Positions 1 through 6,444 of a stretch of DNA of 6,444 bases are shown piece after piece. This DNA comes from Nitrospirota bacterium (GTDB taxonomy: Bacteria > Nitrospirota > Nitrospiria > Nitrospirales > UBA8639). The position numbers and the translations under genes are program-made. Location of the stretch: positions 1-6,444 of the forward strand of contig QIMB01000114.1 of the NCBI GenBank assembly GCA_003233615.1, in the 5' to 3' direction. The first letter of the stretch is position 1, and each line of letters begins with the position of its first letter. The notes below the pieces were generated by a model that did not search any database, was not told the DNA's origin, and saw only the letters and a program-made list of their open reading frames with translations.

Positions 1-25
1 CTACGAGCAATGACGATTCTATCAA

Positions 26-2701
26 CTAGACCTCTTCTTTGGAATAACGTGGCAGGTGTGCCCCTATATTTCCGCGATAGAGAAATGCCGGCAAGACTAC
101 CAAGGACCCAATCAAGGTTAACAAGACACCCAAGGTTAACAGCTGCCCCATACTCGCGATACCAACATGTGAGGTATAGGCCAAATTACTAAAACTTAAC
201 ATAGTAGTGAGACTGCTGAAGAACACACCCCGTATGGTTCCAGACCGCAGAAATGCCTCACATTGTGCAGGCCTTCGCCGCATTCGTTCAACAATATGAA
301 TACCGCTATCCGCACCAAGACCAAAAATTAACGGAAGAGCAATGACATTGGCATAATTAAACGGCAGACTAAAGATGACCGTATAACCTACAAGGCACAT
401 CGCCGCCAGACTCAACGGAAGAATCACCAACAGAACATCCCGCAGATTTCGAAGGACGAGAGCCAAGATAACGACGATCACCAGCAACGCCGAAACAAAC
501 GCCTGTTTAAAAGCCCCGGCCACCTCAGTGCCTCCATCCACGTATACGACAGGTAGACCCGTCACGTCCGAGGTAATACTTCGAACGTCGTTGACAAACT
601 GTTCCAACGCCATTGAATTGGTTAAATCATTTTTAGGATAGACCTCCACACGATAGGTGCCATCCTTGCCCACCCATCGTTCAACTAATTCCTGCGGCAA
701 ATCCTTCTGCGAGATCAGCCCCTTCTGCATGAGAGCTTGAAGATTTGCGGGCCTTGTCGGTATGGACCCTAGCAGGCTTGTGTTCAGTCGATCAAAAAGA
801 TCTGATTGCGACGCCTGATCCAGGCTCCTAAGCCTCACAACCAGGTTTCTCATCACGGTTCTGAGTCGAACGGGAGGACTCTCAGCATCCACCAGCTCTG
901 TCTGCTGAATATGCTCATCCAATGTCGTCAGAAAAGATTCCATAGCGGGTAGAGGGGAATTCTGGTCGGTCAGAGAGGAGGAAGATCCCGAATCAGATCC
1001 TTGCCAAAACGTCTTCTCCATAAGATTTCCAAGCAGTAACAATTTCTCAAATTGTTCGGTGGGAATGAAATCATGAATCGTCACGACCTTCTCGACAGAT
1101 TCCAGTGCGCGAAACTTGGAAACAGAGTCAGACACCTTATCCTCAGAAGGCAGCAGAGTAAGAGTCCAGCTTGCCCCCGTGTTGTCTTCGAGAAGGTCAT
1201 CCAACGTTTGCACGGATTCAACATTCGGGTCCCGCAAATTGTGGGGATTCCCATCGAATGCTGCCTGAGGGAGCAAAAAGGCCGCGCCAAGAAAAATGGC
1301 GATCGTAGCCCACCGAATCGTCCGTCCATGCCGAATGGGAAATTGATAGAGAGACGTCAATCCTTGGTTTGAAGAGGGAGGCCGGCAATCATTTTTCGAG
1401 AGTGGAAACACGAATAAAATAGCTGGCAGCACAGTGAGTGACACCACCAGCCCAATGAACATACTCGTTCCCGAAATGACACCTAACTCTGACATACCAG
1501 AGTAATTTGTTGGAACAAAGGTGTAGAAACCTAACCCGGTCGTGACAGCGCACAAGATTAACGCAGGTCCAACTTCTTGCAGGCTCTTTCTCATTGCCGG
1601 CAAGCGCTCATTCCCCAATCCAAGAAGTTCCTGATATCTGAGGCACAAATGGATCGCATAGTCCACCGCAAGCCCGATAAAGAGCACGGCAAACGCTAAG
1701 GACAGAATATTAAGTTTCCCTACGGCCAGGGTAGCAAAACCTGCGCTCAGAGAAAGCCCCACAAGTAAGGTCAGCAATGTAATGACCATCAGACGCCAAG
1801 AGCGAAAGGCAAACGTTAGCGAGAAGCAGACGAGGACAAGCGCAAAAATCGCAGCAATCCCAGCGCGCTGACTGACAACCTGCAGCTCTTCATGGGCCAG
1901 CGCCACTTCACCTGTCACACGGACACGCACTCCTGGAATGTCGATGACAGCCGATTCTTGGATGATACGGCGAATAGCCTGAAGAGCTGTTTCCGCTGGA
2001 AGTAATTGTTGATAGTCCAGGTGGGGTTGTACAAGAATGAATCTCCGTGTCTGAGAAGCCTTGATGTCCTGCTTCAACAGAACGGAATGCCAAGCAAGGA
2101 CATAATCCAAGCCAGCTAAACTGGCCTGGATGCTTTCTGCCATTCTTCTAAAAAGAGAATCGAGGAGAGTTTCATTGACCCAATGTGTTGTCGTGTAACT
2201 CTGACTCAACATCGTGAACACACCATGGAGCGTCTGATCTCGCATCAAAGCTTCAATAAATGATTTGGATTCAGCTAGCGATTTTTCCAGCCGTTCAAGT
2301 TCGGAAAGATCAAGATACAGAAGAGCCGTATTTTCAAAAAATGATCCTCCGAACGGCGTGTAGACCACCTTGATGTGCTTGTGTTCCTTGCGTAATCTGG
2401 CATCAAGAGCATTGACGGCTGCATGCGCCATCTCTGGTGTACCAGCCTCCACGACAAGTAAGATCGAGTCTGTGTTCTGCGGAAAAGTTTTTTTATACTG
2501 TTCGCGCGCCTCTTGAAACGGGACATCGGCTGCGAGCATTTCGGTCGTGTCCGTATTGATACCCAGATGCAGAAAGGCATAGGTCAAAGAAAGGACTGTT
2601 GCAACAGTCGCCAAGGCCAGAACCCACCACGCCCTGCCATGCACACAGTCAGCAACTCGACCAAGTGCTCTGGATAACCAATCAGATGATGAAGAGGCCA
2701 T
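26..2701 (-). CDS. hpnN: Hopanoid-associated RND transporter, HpnN family
   Basis: Inner-membrane RND-superfamily lipid transporter of the HpnN type; known members are proposed to carry hopanoids from the inner toward the outer membrane. The 891-residue product has the RND/MmpL plan: one N-terminal membrane helix (about 25-47), a large periplasmic domain (about 48-278), a five-helix bundle (about 280-432), then a repeat of this order with a helix at about 464-482, a second periplasmic domain (about 483-732) and five helices (about 734-875). Helix 4 carries GLAVDYAIH with Asp347, and helix 10 carries FGLGADSGIH with Asp798, the usual positions of proton-relay acids. The periplasmic stretch FFENTALLYLDLSELERL (about 121-138) is typical of HpnN. 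A serine-rich linker lies near 567-579. I chose ATG at 2701; a TTG two codons upstream (2707) is possible, and an in-frame stop lies at 2723-2725. Neither start has a clear Shine-Dalgarno. Location downstream of shc supports the assignment. Family confidence is high; the transported lipid is inferred. Confidence 0.93.
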   Translation of the reverse strand: MASSSSDWLSRALGRVADCVHGRAWWVLALATVATVLSLTYAFLHLGINTDTTEMLAADVPFQEAREQYKKTFPQNTDSILLVVEAGTPEMAHAAVNALDARLRKEHKHIKVVYTPFGGSFFENTALLYLDLSELERLEKSLAESKSFIEALMRDQTLHGVFTMLSQSYTTTHWVNETLLDSLFRRMAESIQASLAGLDYVLAWHSVLLKQDIKASQTRRFILVQPHLDYQQLLPAETALQAIRRIIQESAVIDIPGVRVRVTGEVALAHEELQVVSQRAGIAAIFALVLVCFSLTFAFRSWRLMVITLLTLLVGLSLSAGFATLAVGKLNILSLAFAVLFIGLAVDYAIHLCLRYQELLGLGNERLPAMRKSLQEVGPALILCAVTTGLGFYTFVPTNYSGMSELGVISGTSMFIGLVVSLTVLPAILFVFPLSKNDCRPPSSNQGLTSLYQFPIRHGRTIRWATIAIFLGAAFLLPQAAFDGNPHNLRDPNVESVQTLDDLLEDNTGASWTLTLLPSEDKVSDSVSKFRALESVEKVVTIHDFIPTEQFEKLLLLGNLMEKTFWQGSDSGSSSSLTDQNSPLPAMESFLTTLDEHIQQTELVDAESPPVRLRTVMRNLVVRLRSLDQASQSDLFDRLNTSLLGSIPTRPANLQALMQKGLISQKDLPQELVERWVGKDGTYRVEVYPKNDLTNSMALEQFVNDVRSITSDVTGLPVVYVDGGTEVAGAFKQAFVSALLVIVVILALVLRNLRDVLLVILPLSLAAMCLVGYTVIFSLPFNYANVIALPLIFGLGADSGIHIVERMRRRPAQCEAFLRSGTIRGVFFSSLTTMLSFSNLAYTSHVGIASMGQLLTLGVLLTLIGSLVVLPAFLYRGNIGAHLPRYSKEEV

Positions 2702-2765
2702 AGGCAATACGCAATCTGTCGTTCAGAATACAGGGCCGAGAACATCCCTTACGATATGGTCATTG

Positions 2766-2897
2766 TTACGCACCTCGCTTGTTTTCGATATACAAAGGGG
2801 TGCGCCAGTAGTACGCCAGAAGTGAAGCCGGAATGCCATAACGTGATTCATGGGTAATTCTCGCCAGAATACTTTTCGGGTTTTGAAAAGATACAGG
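2766..2897 (-). pseudogene. Possible C-terminal remnant of a lost coding sequence
   Basis: On the minus strand a 43-codon frame runs from just after a TAG (2898-2900) to a TAA (2766-2768) and has no start codon near its beginning. The predicted peptide looks protein-like, with a charged amphipathic first half (FQNPKSILARITHESRYG) and an aromatic second half (SLLAYYWRTPLYIENKRGA). I do not recognise a family. It could be the eroded tail of a gene that once sat between shc and hpnN. A second frame is also open here for more than 50 codons, so the choice of frame is uncertain and chance openness is a real alternative. Confidence 0.22.
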
Positions 2898-2966
2898 CTA
2901 TTCTTGACATATCCTACTTTTTAAAAATTGGCATTTCCCAGTATCGTAGCCTGATTCTTTTCTTCT

Positions 2967-3001
2967 CCCCTGCCGCTTGATGCCTCATGCTTCATGACCT
3001 T
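2967..3001. repeat. Degenerate heptamer (period-7) repeat
   Basis: On the plus strand consecutive 7-base units read cccctgc, cgcttga, tgcctca, tgcttca, tgacctt, with rough consensus TGCYTCA in the middle units. Only two or three units match closely, so the array is short and degenerate. It lies in the non-coding spacer about 270 bases upstream of hpnN. Similar intergenic heptamer strings occur in some bacterial genomes (from memory); no function can be read from it. Confidence 0.4.
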
Positions 3002-3095
3002 GTACTCTTGTATAGTTCCAGCTAGACCAGGTTAAGGAACACCGTGAGAAGAATTGGGATGGGAAACAAGACGAGATAGATGTGCTAATAGGAGT

Positions 3096-3278
3096 TAGGA
3101 CCCGTGACAAGATAACTTTGGCAATATCGCGTCCAGATTTGGGTTGGATTTGGACGGAACGATTGAGAAAAGCCCGAGGCATAGCACAGCTATACTGAGG
3201 TTTTTTCGATTGAGACCCGTTCAAAGATAGCCCTAAGATGGGATGCGAGATGTCCAAGTTATTTTGTCACGGGCCCTA
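3096..3278. mobile_element. MITE-like TA-flanked near-palindromic element
   Basis: The whole 183-base stretch is one imperfect inverted repeat centred on 3187. The left arm (3096-3185, plus strand) and right arm (3278-3189, minus strand) are both 90 bases and end in a perfect ATAGC-ACA-GCTAT hairpin. The outer ends match best: TAGG(A/G)CCCGTGACAA then ATAACTT, 18 of the first 20 bases; by hand about 60 of 90 positions match overall, with one single-base gap in each arm. Matching stops sharply outside the TA at each end. It has no coding capacity. TA-bordered, non-coding, terminal-inverted-repeat elements of this size are typical of MITEs moved by IS630/Tc1-mariner-type transposases, and TA would be the target duplication. 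The right end overlaps the shc stop codon. Alternatives are another palindromic intergenic repeat family or a structured RNA. Confidence 0.72.
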
Positions 3279-5216
3279 CGAACACAGATTACGGTATCGT
3301 GCCAATGCCCATAGTGGAAAATATTTATCATACCCACCATACTTGAGATACAGAACGCGGGGAAAGCCTGGAGCAGAAAACCAGTCGTCCTTCCACAATC
3401 CATCACCCTTCTGGGTACGAAGAAGGTAATTGATACCTTTTCGCACCTCAGCACTCTGAACTTCCCTGGCTGACATGAGTCCTAAAAGAGCCCATGCGGT
3501 TTGATACGACGTGCTGGCATAACCCTGTCCTTGGCGATTCTCATCCCAATAGGAATCATTGTCCTCTCCCCAGCCCCCATCTTTCCGTTGGACTCGTTTA
3601 AGCCAATGCACGGCACGCTGAACAGAGGGAGTCTCAGACGATTCACCAACACGTTCCAACGCCATAAGAACCGACCACGTCCCATAGATGTAGTTAGTCC
3701 CCCATCGTCCCCACCAGGAACCTTCAGCCGTCTGCTCTTTCAAGAGATAGGATAGACATGCCTGTCTGGCTCGCTGATTTAGTGGAGATTCTCCTTCTAC
3801 CACACTCAAGAGTAGCAAACACCTGGCGCTGACATCACTCGTGGGAGGATCCAACAACGCCCCATGGTCAGCAAAGGGTATTTCATTGAGGTAATAATAC
3901 GTGTTATCAGCATCGTAAGAGGCAAAGCCTCCGTTTCGGGATTGCATGCCCACAAGCCAGTCAACCGCACGCTGAATTGAATGCTGAAAACAGGGATCAT
4001 TAGCCTGATACATGGCATATGCAACCGCTGCCGTGTCATCTAGATCAGGGTAATAATTGTTTTGAAATTCAAAGGCCCATCCACCACCCTTTAATTGAGG
4101 ACGATACTCGCGCCAATCACCAGGGTCATCAAGAAGCTGTTTGTGTTGCAACCAACGAAGTGCGACCGTCACCTCTGGAAAATCTTCACGGGCATTCACC
4201 TCTTGAAGAGCGAGGCATGATAAGCCAGTATCCCAAACAGGCGAGAGACATGTCTGACACCATGCTGACCGATCACCAATCACCAATAACCCTTCCAAAG
4301 CCCGTTTTGCGGTTATTCTATGTGGATGATCTGATGGATAGCCCAGACAATCCAACACCTCATAGGCACCGATCATCGCCGGAATGATTGCGCCTAAGCC
4401 CCCGGTTCCATTCAAACGCTCCACGATCCAACCTTCAGCTTTCTTCAATGCACGCTGCCGTATCCACCCTGGGATGAAACGTTCCAATCGTTTGCCACTC
4501 CAATCCAGAGCCAGGAATAATCGGCTCAGCAGTGAGAGCCTACTGTGACTGGCCTTCACCTGATCCGATCGGTTGCCAAACAATTCGGCAACCCCTATGT
4601 CACGAGGATTCTTTGCATGGGGTTTCAGTGTACATAAGATACAAAGAGGAACCATCACCGTACGCGACCAATAGGACACCTTTTGGATATGGAAAGGAAA
4701 CCAACGTGGTAGCAGCATGATTTCGACGGGAAGGAACGGCACCTCTTCCCAGGAAATTTGTCGAAATAAGGCAAGAGTGATCTTGACAAATACGCTAGAA
4801 AAGGCAGCCCCACCCTTGGAAAGAATCATCTCCCGCGCTTTTTTCATATGTGGAAGATCGTGATGGTCACCAGTAAGCTTAAGGGCATAGTAGACTTTTA
4901 TTGCACAACTGATATCAGAAGACCCTCCGTAATACAGAGGCCAACCTCCATCTGAAGACTGATGTTCACGAAGGTATATGGCAATCTTTGCCTGAAGTTC
5001 CGTATCAATGTCATCCATATAATGCATCATGAGGATATAATCAGCTGACATTCCTGGATCTGATTCCAAGTTGAAGCGCCAATACCCCTCTTCATGCTGC
5101 AAGTTCAAGAGCGCCCGCGTGGCTAAACGTATGGCTAAATCCTCCGTTGGCAATTGCGAATGAACTGTGGGAGGAAGAACAGGGGGAGGGGAAGGTGGAT
5201 TATTGCTCGTCTTCAT
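3276..5216 (-). CDS. shc: Squalene-hopene cyclase
   Basis: Monotopic inner-membrane class II triterpene cyclase (HpnF) that protonates squalene and cyclises it to hopene and hopanol. The 646-residue product is near the usual length of about 630-720. The catalytic DXDD acid motif is present as YYPDLDDT (Asp391-Asp394), preceded by GGGWAFEF, whose Phe382 matches active-site Phe365 of the Alicyclobacillus enzyme. SPVWDTG holds the Trp312 equivalent (Trp328), and ASYDADN holds the Tyr420 equivalent. QW-type repeats are visible near residues 40-46, 86-92, 425-431, 495-501, 543-549 and 602-608. The C-terminal GFPRVLYLKYGGY has the Phe601, Tyr609 and Tyr612 equivalents, but Leu622 replaces Phe605. 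The N-terminus is proline-rich (about residues 7-16). I chose ATG at 5216: a frame extension to TTG at 5321 would start upstream of the promoter and adds no family-like sequence. The Shine-Dalgarno is weak. The TAG stop is partly supplied by the inserted element. Confidence 0.97.
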   Translation of the reverse strand: MKTSNNPPSPPPVLPPTVHSQLPTEDLAIRLATRALLNLQHEEGYWRFNLESDPGMSADYILMMHYMDDIDTELQAKIAIYLREHQSSDGGWPLYYGGSSDISCAIKVYYALKLTGDHHDLPHMKKAREMILSKGGAAFSSVFVKITLALFRQISWEEVPFLPVEIMLLPRWFPFHIQKVSYWSRTVMVPLCILCTLKPHAKNPRDIGVAELFGNRSDQVKASHSRLSLLSRLFLALDWSGKRLERFIPGWIRQRALKKAEGWIVERLNGTGGLGAIIPAMIGAYEVLDCLGYPSDHPHRITAKRALEGLLVIGDRSAWCQTCLSPVWDTGLSCLALQEVNAREDFPEVTVALRWLQHKQLLDDPGDWREYRPQLKGGGWAFEFQNNYYPDLDDTAAVAYAMYQANDPCFQHSIQRAVDWLVGMQSRNGGFASYDADNTYYYLNEIPFADHGALLDPPTSDVSARCLLLLSVVEGESPLNQRARQACLSYLLKEQTAEGSWWGRWGTNYIYGTWSVLMALERVGESSETPSVQRAVHWLKRVQRKDGGWGEDNDSYWDENRQGQGYASTSYQTAWALLGLMSAREVQSAEVRKGINYLLRTQKGDGLWKDDWFSAPGFPRVLYLKYGGYDKYFPLWALARYRNLCS

Positions 5217-5282
5217 CTGTTGATCTTCAAGCGTGAGGAAACCACAATAATACGGTCTATTTGGCTCAACCAAAAACGAACG

Positions 5283-5311
5283 AAAATACCGAAGGAATAG
5301 CAAAGTGTCAA
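5283..5311 (-). promoter_or_regulatory. Sigma70-type promoter for shc
   Basis: On the minus strand a perfect -35 box TTGACA (5311-5306) is followed by a 17-base spacer and the -10 box TATTTT (5288-5283), four of six matches to TATAAT. Transcription would begin near 5276 and give a leader of about 60 bases before the shc ATG at 5216. This supports the shorter shc start and implies that shc can be expressed independently of the upstream genes. Confidence 0.6.
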
Positions 5312-5562
5312 TACATGCCAATTATCGTTCGGTAATGAAAGGTGTTCAGCCTGCGAGGTGGCACTGACCTTCGTGCTGCATAGATTGTCAATGGTTGCAA
5401 TACATGAAGCTCCGTTACGCAGGGAGGAAGACGAGTATCATTCTGACGCAGAGCTAAAACGGAGTCCATCAGATAGCGTCGATCAGGTTCCAGGCCATTG
5501 AGCGTTGGTGCATTTCCATATGAAAAAACTATATTAGAGTTATCGCGTGGAACGTTCTTCAC
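5308..5562 (-). CDS. Doubtful small hypothetical protein, 84 aa
   Basis: An 84-codon frame begins with GTG at 5562 and overlaps the TPR stop as GTGA, an arrangement that permits translational coupling, and ends with TGA inside the shc -35 box. The product has no signal peptide, membrane helix or motif I recognise, and is rich in Arg, Leu and Pro with only scattered hydrophobic residues. Its composition is not clearly protein-like, and it fills the spacer before shc, so chance openness is a serious alternative. No function is proposed. If it is not a gene, bases 5312-5558 hold nothing else that I can identify. Confidence 0.25.
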   Translation of the reverse strand: MKNVPRDNSNIVFSYGNAPTLNGLEPDRRYLMDSVLALRQNDTRLPPCVTELHVLQPLTIYAARRSVPPRRLNTFHYRTIIGMY

Positions 5563-6311
5563 TCTAGGGGACCAGGGTGTTCAGAATCACGTATCTGTTG
5601 CAAAAGAATTTGCGCTTGTGGTTTGTGAATACGTTCCCAGATCCACCGCTTCTTGAGAGGAGGTGTTGAAAGTACCCTGATGAATTCCTTGGTCGCATAC
5701 TGAGGACGCCCATGTTTCATATACCACTTTCCAAGATCCAGTCGAGCAGGAGCATAGTACACATCAAGAGATATGGCTTTTTTGAGGTGCTCACCTGCAG
5801 CCTCTGAATCGCCGCCTAATAACCATGGCAATTCCTCATACATGAGTCCTAGCATATGATGAGCGGGAGCATGCTCCTGATCAAGTGCCAATACTCGATT
5901 CACATGATTTCTTAACGTCTGTAGAGCAAACGCCGATGCTACCAAGCCTTCCAACTGGACGGCCTTACCAAGATTGGCAGCATACAGAAAATGGGCATCA
6001 ACTGAAGACTCGTGTTGTTCCAACGCTTTTTTCGCCAATCGAGCTCCCTCTTGAAAAGCAGCCAATTGTTGTTTCCGATCAACATACAACCCATACCCTA
6101 AGTCCAAATACAGGCTCGACAAACGCCGCAACACAGTCGGATCTTCAGATTGGGCCATACCAGTGGACAATAAATATTGTAGCTCCCGCTCCAGACCATC
6201 GGGCGAATCGAAACTCTTGGTGTCATCACTCCAACCCCATCCTGGCCAACCGACCCCCCCTACACTCAGTCCGATGACGAACACCCATATCACCTTATTA
6301 TAAGGATTCAC
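5559..6311 (-). CDS. Exported TPR protein, TatT-like
   Basis: The predicted 250-residue product begins with a short basic segment (MNPYNK) and a hydrophobic stretch of about 20 residues ending near GWGWS, consistent with Sec export or an N-terminal anchor. The rest is helical and TPR-like. YAANLGK (about 110-116), HAPAHHMLGLMYEELPWLLGG (from about 147) and KKAISLDVYYAPARLDLGKW (from about 177) resemble the TatT family, periplasmic TPR proteins first described as TRAP-transporter partners, although no TRAP genes are visible here. I chose GTG at 6311, which has AAGG ten bases upstream and lies 23 bases after the preceding stop. A TTG at 6338 would extend it by nine codons and overlap that stop. 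Tight spacing suggests co-transcription with the barrel gene. Its role is probably protein-protein scaffolding in the periplasm; partners are unknown. Confidence 0.8.
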   Translation of the reverse strand: MNPYNKVIWVFVIGLSVGGVGWPGWGWSDDTKSFDSPDGLERELQYLLSTGMAQSEDPTVLRRLSSLYLDLGYGLYVDRKQQLAAFQEGARLAKKALEQHESSVDAHFLYAANLGKAVQLEGLVASAFALQTLRNHVNRVLALDQEHAPAHHMLGLMYEELPWLLGGDSEAAGEHLKKAISLDVYYAPARLDLGKWYMKHGRPQYATKEFIRVLSTPPLKKRWIWERIHKPQAQILLQQIRDSEHPGPLE

Positions 6312-6334
6312 AATGCTTCTACCTTGGCGAATAA

Positions 6335-6444
6335 TCAAAACGGATAATCCAGCCCGGCAAAGACTGCTCCACCGTCCTTGCTATATCCCCAATCTACCCG
6401 GCTGACGACATTCGGCCGCACAATCCCTCGAAACCCCACTCCCG
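6335..6444 (-). CDS. Outer-membrane beta-barrel protein C-terminus, Omp85-like (partial)
   Basis: The last 35 codons of a gene enter from the right edge and stop at TGA (6337-6335); the start is outside the window. The tail reads GVGFRGIVRPNVVSRVDWG, then YSKDGGAVFAGLDYPF. This fits the final two beta strands of Omp85/BamA-type 'bacterial surface antigen' barrels, where a strand of the form VxRVDxG is followed by a last strand of the form VxxGLxYPF. The terminal Phe is the usual C-terminal signal recognised by the BAM machinery. With so little visible, it may be BamA itself, a TamA-like or patatin-linked barrel, or another barrel. The TPR gene starts 23 bases downstream, so the two probably share a transcript. 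Confidence 0.65.
   Translation of the reverse strand, partial: GVGFRGIVRPNVVSRVDWGYSKDGGAVFAGLDYPF

Larger units (their letters stand above)
2702..3095. other. Non-coding spacer between shc element and hpnN
   Basis: About 394 bases between the palindromic element and hpnN hold no convincing complete gene on either strand. What can be seen is a degenerate period-7 repeat (2967-3001), a possible coding remnant on the minus strand (2766-2897), and a weak AT-rich hairpin at 2872-2890 (CTTTTC/GAAAAG, seven-base loop) with no T-run after it. I found no good sigma70 promoter for hpnN here, so hpnN may be read from shc or from an unrecognised promoter. Confidence 0.6.

Noticed and set aside
1..25. 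Start of another gene downstream of hpnN
   Set aside because: Only 25 bases remain and no start codon with a Shine-Dalgarno or an open frame can be judged.
1052..1372. 106-codon plus-strand frame inside hpnN
   Set aside because: It is antisense to a clear hpnN coding region, and its peptide shows no family features.
2904..2926. Plus-strand TTGACA as a promoter
   Set aside because: No acceptable -10 box occurs 16-18 bases downstream, and no plus-strand gene follows.
3168..3206. Classical rho-independent terminator after shc
   Set aside because: The central hairpin (ATAGC/GCTAT) is only five pairs and is better explained as the apex of the palindrome; the T-rich tracts do not follow a GC-rich stem directly.
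3160..3215. Direct repeat CGATTGAGA (3160-3168 and 3207-3215)
   Set aside because: Both copies lie inside the palindromic element near its centre, so they do not mark target duplications; probably incidental.
2985..3257. 90-codon minus-strand open frame
   Set aside because: Most of it runs through one arm of the palindromic element and the heptamer repeat; the peptide has no family features, so it is a chance frame.
5217..5321. Upstream extension of shc to TTG
   Set aside because: It lies across the TTGACA/TATTTT promoter, and the added 35 residues do not resemble the start of Shc.
5309..5406. Direct repeat CAATACATG (5309-5317 and 5398-5406)
   Set aside because: Nine bases without flanking similarity or inverted ends; likely chance, and one copy overlaps the promoter.

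Overview
All supported genes in this window lie on the minus strand and read right to left. They encode hopanoid synthesis and envelope lipid transport in a Gram-negative bacterium. The envelope type follows from an outer-membrane beta-barrel C-terminus, an exported TPR protein and an HpnN-type RND transporter. GC content looks close to one half. I cannot name the species. The degenerate heptamer repeat and the gene set would fit a Nitrospirota-like or similar hopanoid producer, but this is only an inference.

Layout from right to left: (1) 6444-6335, the last 35 codons of an outer-membrane barrel protein of Omp85/surface-antigen type, ending in Phe. (2) 6311-5559, an exported TPR protein resembling the TatT family, starting 23 bases after the barrel stop and so probably co-transcribed with it. 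(3) 5562-5308, a doubtful 84-codon frame that overlaps the TPR stop as GTGA. (4) 5311-5283, a good sigma70-type promoter, followed by squalene-hopene cyclase (shc/hpnF) at 5216-3276. (5) 3278-3096, a TA-flanked near-palindromic element of about 183 bp that looks like a MITE and whose outer end supplies part of the shc stop codon. (6) 3095-2702, a non-coding stretch with a period-7 degenerate repeat and a possible remnant of a lost coding region. (7) 2701-26, hpnN, the hopanoid-associated RND transporter. Bases 1-25 hold nothing I can identify.

How it fits together: Shc cyclises squalene to hopene/hopanol at the inner membrane, and HpnN is the family proposed to move hopanoids toward the outer membrane. 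The upstream barrel and TPR proteins are also envelope proteins, but a link to hopanoid handling is only suggested by position. shc has its own promoter and need not depend on the upstream pair.

The most notable observation is the MITE-like palindrome. It sits exactly on the shc stop codon, and its predicted removal would restore a TAA stop at the same codon. It separates the cyclase from its transporter partner and would fold into a long hairpin in any shc-hpnN read-through transcript.
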